This document shows, piece after piece, positions 1 to 8,114 of a stretch of 45,238 nucleotides of DNA. The notes below the pieces were generated by a model. That model ran no database searches. It saw only the letters and a list, made by a program, of their open reading frames with translations, and had not been told where the DNA came from. Both the position numbers and the translations under genes were made by a program. Within the stretch, counting starts at the first letter, position 1; each line of letters opens with the position of its first letter. Source of the stretch: Dactylosporangium siamense (lineage in GTDB: Bacteria; Actinomycetota; Actinomycetes; Mycobacteriales; Micromonosporaceae); the NCBI RefSeq assembly GCF_016862795.1, contig NZ_BONQ01000164.1, positions 1 to 45,238 of the forward strand. Direction: 5' to 3'.

Positions 1-118
1 CGGCACGGCACGGGTCGGCACGGCACGGGTCGGCACGGCACGGGTCGGCACGGCACGGGTCGGCGCGGGTCGGCTCGGGTCGGCTCGGGTCGGGTCGGCT
101 CGGGTCGGCTCGGGTCGG
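1..118. repeat. Short tandem repeat array at window edge
   Basis: Four exact copies of the 15-nt unit CGGCACGGCACGGGT fill positions 1-60. They are followed by 10-nt units of the type CGGCTCGGGT up to about 118. The array is cut by the window edge, so its full length is unknown. No start or stop signal marks a gene here. Given the arrays at gene 3' ends elsewhere in the window, it may lie just downstream of a gene to the left. Confidence 0.85.
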
Positions 119-162
119 CTACACGTAGTACGCCAACCCCTGAGCGGCTGACTGTCCACTTC

Positions 163-196
163 GGAACCGCAGGAACCGGAAGAACCGCAGGAACCG
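163..196. repeat. Two copies of an 18-nt direct repeat
   Basis: GGAACCGCAGGAACCG at 163-178 recurs as AGAACCGCAGGAACCG at 181-196, an 18-nt period. It lies in the 5' non-coding stretch before the M48 gene. No function can be assigned. Confidence 0.6.
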
Positions 197-210
197 ATCC
201 GGTTGGGTCC

Positions 211-246
211 CGTTGCCCGGCGGTGTGCCTGCGTCGCCGGGCAACG
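211..246. terminator. Strong hairpin, likely terminator of an upstream gene
   Basis: CGTTGCCCGGCG at 211-222 pairs perfectly with CGCCGGGCAACG at 235-246. This gives a 12-bp stem around a 12-nt loop. No U tract follows, which is common for actinomycete terminators. It lies about 80 bp before the M48 start, so it probably ends transcription coming from the left. Confidence 0.6.
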
Positions 247-324
247 GCGGCGGCGCGCGTTTGGCGGAAAGGGCCGGGTGTTCGGTGGATCTCGGATCGG
301 ACCGGCGCGGCTACGGTCTGAGCC

Positions 325-1383
325 ATGGGTGGCAAGCAGGTAGCGGTCAGTGATCTTCCGGCTGACTGGCCCCGGCGTTCCCGGTTCGCCGGCATCTCGT
401 CGCGGGCGTACGAGCACCCGGCCGACCGTGCCGCGCTCGTCGCGATGCGGAAGGTGCCCGGCGCGGACGTCGCCGTCAAGAAGGTCCGCAGCGTGCTGTC
501 CGACCGGATGCTGCGCATGGAGCAGCTCGGCTCCGCTGTGTGCACCAGTGAACGGCAGTTCTCGCGGGTCCATGCGATGCTGCGGGACGCCGCCGATGTG
601 CTCGACCTCGACAGCGTGCCGGAGTTGTACATCCGGCAGCGTCCGGAGGTCAACGCGGCCGCCGTCGGCGTGGGCGAACCGTTCATCGTGCTCGACACCG
701 GGCTCCTCGACGTGATGGAGCCGGACGAGCTGCGGTTCATCATCGGCCACGAGCTGGGCCACGTGATGAGCGGACACGTCCTGTACAAGACGATCGCCCG
801 GTACCTGATCACGATCGGCACCATGGCGGCGGGTGTGCCGCTCAGCGGGCTCGCCATGCAGGCGATCCACGCCGCGCTGCTGGAATGGTCCCGCAAGGCC
901 GAGCTGTCCAGCGACCGCGCCGGGCTGCTCGTGTCCCAGGACCCCGCGATCTGCCTGCGCGCGCTGATGAAGCTCGCCGGCGGCAGGTACGCCGGCGAGA
1001 TGGACCTCGAGGAGTTCCTCCGCCAGGCCGACGAGTACAGCCAGATCACTGACGTCCGGGACCACGTCGCCAGGTACCTGGTGGCGCACGATCTGACGCA
1101 TCCGATGACGGCGGTGCGGGCCGGTGAACTCAACCGGTGGGCGCTCGGACCGGACTACGCCATGCTGATCGCCGGGATCTTCCCGCTGCGCCGCCACGAC
1201 TCGGCCACGTCGATGCGGCAGGAGGTCCGGGAGACCGCGAGCCACTACGGGGTGCGGCTCAAGGAGCAGACCGACCGGCTCGGCTCGTCGGTGCGCAGGC
1301 GGATCAGCGGCAACCGGCAGCTGGAGCTGGAGCAGGGCGACCCGGAGCCGAGCCCCGGAACCCCGGCGGGCGAGACGCCGTAG
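325..1383 (+). CDS. M48-family zinc metalloprotease
   Basis: This 352-residue protein has the HEXXH zinc motif within GHELGHVMSGH, with His142, Glu143 and His146. The third ligand is probably Glu193 in the segment AELSSDRAGLL, as in M48 (Ste24/HtpX-like) peptidases. A weakly hydrophobic stretch around residues 160-185 lies between the two motifs, where HtpX-type enzymes often have membrane contact. No signal peptide is seen. The ATG at 325 has no Shine-Dalgarno, but TACGGT at 312-317 ends 7 nt before it, which suggests a leaderless transcript. The C-terminal 50 residues are basic and then acidic and Pro-rich, probably disordered. The family degrades membrane or misfolded proteins; the substrate here is unknown. 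Confidence 0.88.
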   Translation: MGGKQVAVSDLPADWPRRSRFAGISSRAYEHPADRAALVAMRKVPGADVAVKKVRSVLSDRMLRMEQLGSAVCTSERQFSRVHAMLRDAADVLDLDSVPELYIRQRPEVNAAAVGVGEPFIVLDTGLLDVMEPDELRFIIGHELGHVMSGHVLYKTIARYLITIGTMAAGVPLSGLAMQAIHAALLEWSRKAELSSDRAGLLVSQDPAICLRALMKLAGGRYAGEMDLEEFLRQADEYSQITDVRDHVARYLVAHDLTHPMTAVRAGELNRWALGPDYAMLIAGIFPLRRHDSATSMRQEVRETASHYGVRLKEQTDRLGSSVRRRISGNRQLELEQGDPEPSPGTPAGETP

Positions 1384-1518
1384 GCACCGTCGGCCGGGAA
1401 GCCGTACGCATCGGCGGTGCCCGATCGGGTGACGCCCGGAGACTCGCGAGGGATGACGGGGCCGGGGGTGGCGTTGGAGGATGGTCGGGACCGGTCGCGA
1501 CGCGAGGTGGGGAACGAG

Positions 1519-2724
1519 TTGACGACGCTGTTGTTCGTGCACGGCACCGGTGTGCGGGAGCCCGCCTACGGGGTGACGTTCCGCCGGTTCGCCGAGCGGA
1601 TCGCCCGGATCCGGCCGGACGCCGTCGTCGCCGAGTGCTACTGGGGTGAGCTGCACGGGTCGCGGCTGCACGCGGGTGGGGTGACCATCCCGGCCGGCAC
1701 GTCCAGTCGCGGGCCGGACGGGCCCGGCGGCGCTGAGGACGAGGACGTCGAGGTCGCGCTGTGGGGCGTGCTGGAGCGGGACCCGCTGTTCGAGCTGCGG
1801 CTGGCGGCCACCGACAGCCAGAGCGCCGACGACGACGAGGAGCTGCCGCCCCACGCGCTGCCGGCGGGTCAGGTCTTCGCCGCCGCGGCGCTGCGGCTGC
1901 CGGCGAACCCGGCCGTCGCCGAAGCGGCCGCGGCGGCGCACCTCGACGATGTGCTGCTCGACGCGATCCAGTCCGTCGTGCGCTCCGACGAGGCCGGCGA
2001 GGCGCTGCGGCACGCCGACGCGCTCGGCGGTGAGCTGCGCGGGGCGCTCGCCCGGGCCGTCGTCGCGGAGTCGCTGCTGTGCGCGGACGAGGAGCTCGGC
2101 GGCACCGCGCCCGTCGACGGCCGGCGGCGGGACGCGCTGGTGACGGCGATCGTCGCCGGGCTCGGCGGCTCCGACCGGGGCGTCGGCGGGGCGCTCGGCC
2201 GGTTCGGCGCCAACCTGGCGTTGAAGCTCGGCGTGACCCGGCCCGTGGAGCGGCGGCGGGTCGCGATCACCGAGGCGTCGGCGCCGGCCGCCGGTGACGT
2301 GATGCTGTACCTCGCCCGGGGCGGCGGCATCCGCGACTTCATCGCCGAGCAGGTGGCGGCCGTCGAGTCCGGTCCCGTGGTCCTGGTCGCGCACAGTCTC
2401 GGCGGGATCGCCGGTCTGGAGCTGCTCATCAGCCAGTCGCTGCCGCAGGTGGAGCTGCTGGTGACGGTCGGCTCGCAGGCGCCGTACCTGTACGAGCTCA
2501 ACGCGCTGCCGACGCTGCCGTACAACACCGGACTGCCGGGCTCCGTGCCGCGGTGGGTCAACGTCTACGACCGGCGGGACCTGCTGTCGTTCACGGGGGA
2601 AGGCGTGTTCCCCGGCCGGGTCGAGGACCGGGTGGTGGACAACCGCGCGCCGTTCCCCCGCTCGCACAGCGCCTACTTCACCGCGGACCCGTTCTACGCG
2701 GTGCTGGACGAGGTCCTGCCGTGA
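1519..2724 (+). CDS. Alpha/beta-hydrolase fold protein (lipase/esterase-like)
   Basis: The N-terminus reads LTTLLFVHGTGVRE, a beta-strand followed by an HG oxyanion turn. The nucleophile elbow is AHSLGG with Ser293. A late His, in the segment RSHSAYF near the C-terminus, could complete the triad. I chose TTG 1519 because GGGGA sits 5 nt upstream and the hydrolase fold starts at once. An in-frame GTG at 1417 and ATG at 1453 would add 22-34 disordered residues. The stop overlaps the GTG of the next, broken caspase-like gene by 4 nt, so the two were probably translated together. The substrate is not apparent. Confidence 0.75.
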   Translation: MTTLLFVHGTGVREPAYGVTFRRFAERIARIRPDAVVAECYWGELHGSRLHAGGVTIPAGTSSRGPDGPGGAEDEDVEVALWGVLERDPLFELRLAATDSQSADDDEELPPHALPAGQVFAAAALRLPANPAVAEAAAAAHLDDVLLDAIQSVVRSDEAGEALRHADALGGELRGALARAVVAESLLCADEELGGTAPVDGRRRDALVTAIVAGLGGSDRGVGGALGRFGANLALKLGVTRPVERRRVAITEASAPAAGDVMLYLARGGGIRDFIAEQVAAVESGPVVLVAHSLGGIAGLELLISQSLPQVELLVTVGSQAPYLYELNALPTLPYNTGLPGSVPRWVNVYDRRDLLSFTGEGVFPGRVEDRVVDNRAPFPRSHSAYFTADPFYAVLDEVLP

Positions 2725-3100
2725 CGTTGCCGGCACGGACCAGCGCGGTCGTCGTGGGCGTGGAGGAGTACGCGATCGGCAGCCGCTGGGGGCTGGACGG
2801 CCCGGCGTCCGACGCGTGCCGGTTCGTCGAGTGGCTGCTGGCGCGGGGCGTGCCGGCGGAGCGCATCACCGCGCTCGTCTCGCCGCTGCCGGGCAACGCC
2901 GACGCGGTCGCCCAGCGGCTCGCCGGGGTGTCACCCGGGAGCGGCTCGACGCGTGGATGCGGCCGGTCGCTGACCGAGGACGAGCAGGAGGAGCTGCAGG
3001 CCCTTGATCTGGAGCCGCTCCGAAGGGCTACAGACGGCCGCGGAGCGGGCCGCCGCGGTGATGCTCCAGGTGCTGCCGTATCTGGTCGAGCCCAACCCGG
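2721..3100 (+). pseudogene. Truncated caspase-like (C14) gene remnant
   Basis: A GTG overlapping the previous stop (GTGA) opens a frame reading TSAVVVGVEEYAIGSRWGLD, then a helix with DACRFVEWLLARGVPAERIT. This is the usual first third of a caspase-like domain (strand 1 and helix 1). The frame then loses homology near 2930. Short plausible coding pieces follow in other frames: RERLDAWMRPV, then LTEDEQEELQALDLE, then a helix TAAERAAAVMLQVLPYLVEP. No His or Cys catalytic motif remains. It ends against the convergent HAD gene. I read it as an internal deletion plus frameshifts that fused the caspase N-terminus to the tail of another protein. Confidence 0.6.
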
Positions 3101-3703
3101 TCAGTGGGCGAGCTGGTCGGCGAGGTCGTCCAGGTCGCGGATCGGCACGTCGCCGGGCAGGCCCCGCAGTGCCGCGACCCGCATCCCGGCCGCGTGGCCG
3201 GCGTCGATGCCGGGCTGGGCGTCCTCCACCACGAGGCAGTCCTTCGGGTCGACGCCGAGCAGGGCCGCCCCGGCCAGGTAGGGCGCCGGGTCGGGTTTGC
3301 CCCGCGGGGTGTCCTCGACCGTGACGAGGTGGCCGGTTGGCAGGCCGGCGGCGGCGAGGCGGACCGTGGCGAGGCGGCGGTCGGCGCTGGTCACCACCGC
3401 CCACGGCAGTCCCAGCTCGTCCAGCGTCCGCAGCAGCCGCGCCGCGCCGGGGGTGGCGACGACGTCGGACAGGTCGTCGTACTGCAACTCGAGGTTGCGT
3501 TGTGCGGCCACGGCGACGGCGGCGTCGGACAGGTCCGGGCGGACCACGCGGATCGTCGTGGCGGCCGGGTTGCCGTGGAAGAGGGTGGCGTCGACCGAGA
3601 CGCCGTGCTCGGCGGCCCAGCGGTGCCAGGCGCGCTCGACGGCGGCGTCGGAGTCGACGAGGGTGCCGTCCATGTCGAGCAGCACGGCCTTCACGGGGAT
3701 CAT
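3101..3703 (-). CDS. HAD-superfamily sugar-phosphatase-like hydrolase
   Basis: The 200-residue protein opens with the HAD motif I LLDMDGTLVDSD. It continues with a Thr/Ser motif II region (WAVVTSADRR), a Lys in motif III (RGKPDPAPY) and motif IV VVEDAQPGIDAG. This is the subfamily IA (beta-phosphoglucomutase/phosphatase-like) layout with a helical cap at residues 15-80. The start overlaps the SemiSWEET stop by ATGA, so the two are one operon and translationally coupled. With a sugar transporter and a ROK regulator beside it, the likely substrate is a sugar phosphate; this is inferred from context. Confidence 0.88.
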   Translation of the reverse strand: MIPVKAVLLDMDGTLVDSDAAVERAWHRWAAEHGVSVDATLFHGNPAATTIRVVRPDLSDAAVAVAAQRNLELQYDDLSDVVATPGAARLLRTLDELGLPWAVVTSADRRLATVRLAAAGLPTGHLVTVEDTPRGKPDPAPYLAGAALLGVDPKDCLVVEDAQPGIDAGHAAGMRVAALRGLPGDVPIRDLDDLADQLAH

Positions 3704-3966
3704 GCCGGACTCTCCTCAGGTCGCCGGTAGCGGGCCTTCATGACCGCGAGGGTGATCAGGGCCGCGCCGGTCGCCGCGTTGGTGAGCACGATCGGCAGGT
3801 CGCCCTGACTGGCGCCATACACCACCCAGAGCAGGACGCCGGCGGCCAGGGCCAGCAGATACACCCACGAGATGTCGCCGACGGACCTGGTCCGCCACGA
3901 CCGGACGAGTTGGGGGAGCCAGCATCCCGTCGTGAGGATTCCGGCCAGCACGCCGAGCACCGACAT
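3700..3966 (-). CDS. SemiSWEET (PQ-loop) sugar transporter
   Basis: The 88-residue protein has three membrane segments, at about residues 4-22, 36-53 and 61-80. It carries the PQ-loop sequence CWLPQLVRSWRTRSVGDISW in the first repeat. Bacterial SemiSWEETs are this size and dimerise to move sugars. An AAAGGAGG ribosome site precedes the ATG. A TATAAT hexamer on this strand at 3999-4004 lies in the region shared with the divergent ROK gene. It is followed in operon by the HAD phosphatase. Confidence 0.88.
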   Translation of the reverse strand: MSVLGVLAGILTTGCWLPQLVRSWRTRSVGDISWVYLLALAAGVLLWVVYGASQGDLPIVLTNAATGAALITLAVMKARYRRPEESPA

Positions 3967-4009
3967 GGCCGCCTCCTTTAAACTCGTCCAGCGAGGATAT
4001 TATACGCAC
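3967..4009. promoter_or_regulatory. Divergent promoter of SemiSWEET-HAD and ROK genes
   Basis: This 43-bp gap is the only AT-rich stretch nearby. Read rightwards, TATTAT (3998-4003) ends 6 nt before the ROK ATG. Read leftwards, TATAAT (3999-4004) could serve the SemiSWEET operon. A small inverted repeat CTCG-N5-CGAG lies at 3983-3995. A ROK protein binding here would control both directions; this is inference. Confidence 0.55.
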
Positions 4010-5149
4010 ATGGACCATCGCGCGGAGACGCAGCGGGCGCAGGGGGCGCTGGCGATGTTGCGGTGCGCGCACCGGTTCCCCGGGATCACCCGGGCCGAGG
4101 CGGCGGCGCGGCTGGGGCTCAGCAGCGGCTCGGCGGCCGACATCATGAGCCGGCTGCGGCAGGCGCGGCTGCTCGCGGAGGCGCCGGCCCCGCAGACCGG
4201 TGGCCGCGGCCGGCCGACGACGGCGCTGGTCCCCCACCCCGAGGGCCCGCTCGTCGCCGTGGTCGACATCAGCCACGCGACCTGGACGGTGACGACCGCG
4301 GCGATCGGTGGCACGCTCGCCCCAGCGGCCGCCCACCGGCACCTGGGGTTGCCCGCCGAGACGGTGCTGCCGTCGGTGCGCGACGCGCTCGCCGCCCTGC
4401 ACGGCCCCCGCCTTCGCGCGGTCGCAGTGGCGATCCCCGGCACCGTGCACGGCCACACCCTGGTCGAGGCGACGAACCTGCGCTGGCGCGGGGTGGACCT
4501 GCGCGCCCTGACCGACCTGCCGCTCGCCGTCGGCAACGACGCGTCACTGGCCGGGGTCGCCGAGGCGCTGCGCGGGGCGGCCCGCGACGCGAGCGTGGCG
4601 CTGCACCTGACGGTCGAGGTCGGCGTCGGCGGGGTGCTCATCGTCGACGGCCGGCCCGTCCTCGGCGCGTCCGGCGCCGGCGGCGAGTTCGGCCACCTGC
4701 CGTTCGGCGATCCCGCCCGGCACTGCCCGTGCGGGGCGTGGGGCTGCTGGGATCTGGAGGTCGACGGCCGGGCGATGGCCCGGCACGCGGGCCGGCGCGC
4801 CCCGGCGGATCCCAGGGCGTATGCGGAGCGGACCATCGCCGCCGCCCGGTCCGGGGACCCGGACGCGGTCGCCGCCTGCCGGGCCACCGCGACGGCCCTC
4901 GGGCGCGGGATCGGGGCCCTGCTCAACGCCGTCGACCCGGCCGTGGTCACCCTCGGCGGCCTGGGCGCCGACCTGCTGTCCGTGGCCGCCCCGGCCCTGC
5001 ACGCGGGGGTCCGCCGCGGCGCGATGGCGTGGCGGCGCGACGACCTGCCGCCGGTGCTGCCGGCCGCGCTCGGCTCCACCGGCCCGGCGATCGGCGCCGC
5101 GGAGAGCGCCATGGCCCTCGTCCTGACCGAGCAGACCGTCAAGGTCTGA
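4010..5149 (+). CDS. ROK-family transcriptional regulator
   Basis: The 379-residue protein has an N-terminal winged helix (PGITRAEAAARLGLSSGSAADIMSRL, about residues 22-50). A ROK sugar-kinase-like domain follows, with GNDASLAG, HLTVEVGVGGVLI and the ROK zinc motif CPCGAWGCW (about residues 240-250). Such proteins are sugar-responsive repressors like NagC or XylR. I start at ATG 4010, not at upstream in-frame codons inside the SemiSWEET gene. There is no Shine-Dalgarno, and TATTAT lies 6 nt upstream, so the message may be leaderless. It is divergent from the SemiSWEET-HAD operon, its likely target. Confidence 0.9.
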   Translation: MDHRAETQRAQGALAMLRCAHRFPGITRAEAAARLGLSSGSAADIMSRLRQARLLAEAPAPQTGGRGRPTTALVPHPEGPLVAVVDISHATWTVTTAAIGGTLAPAAAHRHLGLPAETVLPSVRDALAALHGPRLRAVAVAIPGTVHGHTLVEATNLRWRGVDLRALTDLPLAVGNDASLAGVAEALRGAARDASVALHLTVEVGVGGVLIVDGRPVLGASGAGGEFGHLPFGDPARHCPCGAWGCWDLEVDGRAMARHAGRRAPADPRAYAERTIAAARSGDPDAVAACRATATALGRGIGALLNAVDPAVVTLGGLGADLLSVAAPALHAGVRRGAMAWRRDDLPPVLPAALGSTGPAIGAAESAMALVLTEQTVKV

Positions 5150-5201
5150 CGGGCCAGGCCGCCGAGCGCGACGCCGAGCGGCAGCCCCAGAGAACACACC
5201 G

Positions 5202-5220
5202 CCCTGAGGCGATCTCAGGG
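5202..5220. terminator. Hairpin after the ROK gene
   Basis: CCCTGAG at 5202-5208 pairs perfectly with CTCAGGG at 5214-5220 around the loop GCGAT. It sits 53 bp past the ROK stop and before the ArsR promoter, so it is probably a terminator. No U tract follows. Confidence 0.5.
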
Positions 5221-5260
5221 AAAGCCCTGACTCCTCGGCTGGCACCTCTGGTGCTAGCGT

Positions 5261-5290
5261 TTCACGTGTAAGAAAATTCTTACACGTGAA
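5261..5290. promoter_or_regulatory. Near-perfect 30-bp palindromic operator of the ArsR-MMPL operon
   Basis: TTCACGTGTAAGAA at 5261-5274 is the exact reverse complement of TTCTTACACGTGAA at 5277-5290, with AA in the centre. The right arm runs into the AAGGAG ribosome site of the ArsR-type gene (ATG 5299). TAGCGT at 5255-5260 just before it is a possible -10. A bound dimer would cover the transcription start and ribosome site, so autorepression is likely. Confidence 0.85.
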
Positions 5291-5298
5291 GGAGCATC

Positions 5299-5643
5299 AT
5301 GACAGCGAGTCCGCCCACCGGCGACGACCTGGTCGAGATGCTGGCGGCCCTCTCCAACCCGCTGCGACTGCGCATCGTCGCGAAGCTTGCCGGCGGCCGT
5401 GACTACGTGAGCCGACTCGCCCGGGAGATCGGCGTCAGCCGTCCCCTGCTGCACATGCACCTCCAACGGCTCGAGGCCGCCGGCCTGATCGTCGGCAGCC
5501 TGGAGCTCTCCGAGGACGGCAAGGCGATGAAGTACTACGAAGTCGCGGACTTCGACCTGCACCTGACCGCCGCGACCCTCGCCGCGGCGGCCGAATCCCT
5601 CACGGACCCCGACCAGGGTCCCACCCGCAAGGAGCGGTCCTGA
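5299..5643 (+). CDS. ArsR-type winged-helix regulator
   Basis: The 114-residue protein has the ArsR fold opening LAALSNPLRLRIVAKL, a recognition helix SRLAREIGVSRPLLHMHLQR and a wing ending GKAMKYYEV. It has no cysteine at all, so it is not a classical ArsR/SmtB metal sensor; it is more likely to respond to a small molecule or to membrane state. A good ribosome site (AAGGAG) precedes ATG 5299. The gene overlaps the next start in TGATG and heads a three-gene operon ending in the MMPL exporter. Confidence 0.9.
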   Translation: MTASPPTGDDLVEMLAALSNPLRLRIVAKLAGGRDYVSRLAREIGVSRPLLHMHLQRLEAAGLIVGSLELSEDGKAMKYYEVADFDLHLTAATLAAAAESLTDPDQGPTRKERS

Positions 5644-5927
5644 TGTATCTGAGCGCGGAAGAAGTGATCACCTGGCCGGAGAGCGTGGCCTTCCTCGGGC
5701 TGCTGCTGGCCGTGCTGTTCCTGTTCGGCTTCAGCGTCGCCAGCTGGCTGGAGTACCGCAAACTCAAGGTCACCGGCATCCAGCAGGAGGACCTGCGCCA
5801 GCTGGTCAGCCGCTACGAGAAGCTGGCGGAGAGCTCGATGGACGCCCAGCAGCGCATCGCCACCGACGTGGCGGACCTGCGCACCCGCACCGCGTCGATC
5901 GAGACCATCCTGCGGACCGTCGAATGA
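5643..5927 (+). CDS. Small membrane protein with coiled coil, MMPL-operon partner
   Basis: The 94-residue protein has one membrane segment (about residues 14-36, VAFLGLLLAVLFLFGFSVAS). A cytoplasmic helix with regular heptads follows (LRQLVSRYEKLAES through IETILRTVE), a likely coiled coil. It overlaps the ArsR stop by one base and the MMPL start by four (ATGA). The tight coupling suggests an accessory subunit or assembly factor of the exporter. I do not recognise a named family. Confidence 0.75.
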   Translation: MYLSAEEVITWPESVAFLGLLLAVLFLFGFSVASWLEYRKLKVTGIQQEDLRQLVSRYEKLAESSMDAQQRIATDVADLRTRTASIETILRTVE

Positions 5928-7960
5928 GGCGCGCGGTCGCGGTCCTCGGGCTGTGGCTCGTCGCCGGGTTCCTGCTGCTCCCCCTGGCCGGGAAGCTCGA
6001 CGAGGTCACCTCGACCGACCCGGCGCTGGTCCTGCCCAAGAGCGCCGAGGTGACCCGGGAGCTGCTGCGGGAGCGCGAGGCGTTCCCCGGCACGGACGCG
6101 CCGGAGGCGGTGGTCGTCTACGTCCGCGACGGCGGGATCACCGACGCCGACCGGGCCGCGGTGGAGGCCGACCGGGCCGCGTTCGAGGCGGCCGGGCACG
6201 TGGTCGGGCCGATGACGGCGAGCCGGGACGGGCAGGCGCTGCTGCTGTCGTTCCCGGTCCCCGGCAAGGAGTCCGTGCCGCAGGTCAAGGCGGTGCTCGC
6301 GGACTCGCCGGCCGGGCTGCGCACCGCGGTCACCGGCGAGGCCGGCGCGCTGGCCGACATGGACGAGATCGGTGAGGGCGTCGACACCACGCTGTTCCTG
6401 GCGGCGGCCGGGATCGTGGCGGTGCTGTTGCTGCTGACGTACCGCAGCCCGGTGCTGTGGATCATCCCGCTGCTGTCGGCGGTCGCGGCCAGCCAGTTCA
6501 CCACCGCCATCGTCTACCTCATGGGCCGGCACCTGGACGTGACGGTGACCCCGGACATCACGACGATGATGACGGTGCTGGTCTTCGGCGCCGGCACCGA
6601 CTACGCGCTGCTGCTCATCGCCCGCTACCGGGAGGAGCTGCACCGCCACGAGGACCGCACGGCGGCGATGGCGGTCGCGGTGCGCAGGTCGTTCCCAGCG
6701 ATCCTGGCCTCGGCGGCGACGGTGACGATCGGGGTGCTGTGCCTGCTGGCCGCGCAGATGAACGACATGCGCGGCTTCGGCCCGATCGCCGCGAGCGGCA
6801 TCATCGTGTCCCTCGCGGTGATGACGACGCTGCTGCCGGCGCTGCTGGTGCTGCTGGGCCGCTGGGTGTTCTGGCCGTTCGTGCCCCGCTTCGGCGCCGC
6901 CGTGGTGGCCCGCCGCACCGGCTGGCACCGGGTCGCGGACCTCGTCGGCCGCCGCCCGCGGATGCTGTGGACCGCCACCGCGGTCGTGCTCGTCCTGCTC
7001 GGGCTGGGCGTGTCCGGGCTGCGGCTGGGGCAGAGCACGGCGCAGATGTACACCGACGAGGTCGGCTCCGTCGTCGGCCAGCAGCTCATCGAGCGGCACT
7101 ACTCCGGCGGCGCCTCGTCCCCGGCGGTCATCGTCGCGGCGGCGGACGGCGTGGACGGCGTGGTGGCGGCGGCGAAGGGCGTCGACGGGGTGGCGGACGC
7201 GACCGCGACGGGCCGCTCCGCGGACGGCCGCTGGGTGCGCATCGCCGCGACGCTCACCGACCCGCCGGACTCCGACGCGGCGGAGGCGACCATCGACCGG
7301 CTGCGGGCGGCGGTGCACGCGGTCCCCGGCGCGGACGCTCTCGTGGGCGGCCAGACCGCGACCCTCGTCGACGTCGGCCGGGCCTCGGAGCGCGACAACC
7401 TGGTCGTCATGCCGCTCATCCTGCTGGTGGTGTTCGTCGTGCTGGTCCTGCTGCTGCGGGCCCTGGTGGCACCGCTGCTGCTGGCCGCCAGCGTGGCGGT
7501 CTCCTACGTCGCGGCGATGGGCCTGTCCGGCCTGATCTTCACCGCGATCGGGCATCCGCACATCGTGCAGGGGATGCCGCTGTACGCCTGGCTGTTCCTG
7601 GTCACCCTCGGCGTCGACTACACGATCTTCCTGATGACCCGGGCGCGGGAGGAGGTGGCGACCCGCGGCAACCGCGACGGGATGCTCACCGCGCTCACCA
7701 CCACCGGCGGCGTGATCACCAGCGCCGGTCTGGTCCTGGCGGGGACGTTCGGCGTGCTGGTGGTCCTGCCGTTCGTCGCGGCGATCCAGATGGGCGTGAT
7801 CGTCGCGGTCGGGGTGCTGCTGGACACGTTCGTCGTGCGGACGCTGCTGGTGCCGGCCCTGGCGATCGACGTCGGACCGCGGCTGTGGTGGCCGGGCCGG
7901 CCGATCCCCCAGCCGGCCGCGCCACCACCCACCCGGGTGACGGCCGACCTGGCCGGCTGA
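5924..7960 (+). CDS. MMPL/RND-family transporter
   Basis: The 678-residue protein has two RND halves. Each has one N-terminal helix, a periplasmic-type domain (about residues 30-140 and 370-480) and a bundle of five helices. The signature GAGTDYALLLIARYREEL is in half one, and GVDYTIFLMTRAREE is in the matching place in half two; these hold the Asp-Tyr pairs used in proton relay in MmpL proteins. It is shorter than MmpL3 and lacks a long C-terminal tail. In actinomycetes such proteins export lipids, glycolipids or hydrophobic metabolites. It is controlled with the ArsR-type gene. Confidence 0.9.
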   Translation: MRRAVAVLGLWLVAGFLLLPLAGKLDEVTSTDPALVLPKSAEVTRELLREREAFPGTDAPEAVVVYVRDGGITDADRAAVEADRAAFEAAGHVVGPMTASRDGQALLLSFPVPGKESVPQVKAVLADSPAGLRTAVTGEAGALADMDEIGEGVDTTLFLAAAGIVAVLLLLTYRSPVLWIIPLLSAVAASQFTTAIVYLMGRHLDVTVTPDITTMMTVLVFGAGTDYALLLIARYREELHRHEDRTAAMAVAVRRSFPAILASAATVTIGVLCLLAAQMNDMRGFGPIAASGIIVSLAVMTTLLPALLVLLGRWVFWPFVPRFGAAVVARRTGWHRVADLVGRRPRMLWTATAVVLVLLGLGVSGLRLGQSTAQMYTDEVGSVVGQQLIERHYSGGASSPAVIVAAADGVDGVVAAAKGVDGVADATATGRSADGRWVRIAATLTDPPDSDAAEATIDRLRAAVHAVPGADALVGGQTATLVDVGRASERDNLVVMPLILLVVFVVLVLLLRALVAPLLLAASVAVSYVAAMGLSGLIFTAIGHPHIVQGMPLYAWLFLVTLGVDYTIFLMTRAREEVATRGNRDGMLTALTTTGGVITSAGLVLAGTFGVLVVLPFVAAIQMGVIVAVGVLLDTFVVRTLLVPALAIDVGPRLWWPGRPIPQPAAPPPTRVTADLAG

Positions 7961-8002
7961 GGACCGTGTCGCGGTGCCGGACCCCCGGTGCCGCGACGCG
8001 GC

Positions 8003-8114
8003 CGTTGCCCCACCCGACTGTTGCGCCACCCGACCGTTGCGCCACCCGACCGCTGCGCCACCCGACCGCTGCGCCACCCGACCGCTGCGCCACCCGACCG
8101 CTGCGCTATCCGAC
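8003..8114. repeat. Seven tandem 16-nt repeats running into the tetR stop codon
   Basis: Seven 16-nt units (CGCTGCGCCACCCGAC and close variants) start at 8003, 8019, 8035, 8051, 8067, 8083 and 8099 without spacers. The last unit, CGCTGCGCTATCCGAC, contains the stop codon of the leftward TetR gene (8106-8108). The array fills most of the gap to the convergent MMPL gene. Confidence 0.92.

Noticed and set aside
1417-1518. Longer N-terminus for the alpha/beta hydrolase
   Set aside because: The added residues are disordered and the TTG at 1519 has a better ribosome site, although the GTG and ATG upstream are in frame.
5813-8077. Long leftward frame across the MMPL gene
   Set aside because: It is antisense to a clear MMPL transporter, is rich in Arg, His and Gln as expected from GC-rich shadow frames, and has no motif or start signal.
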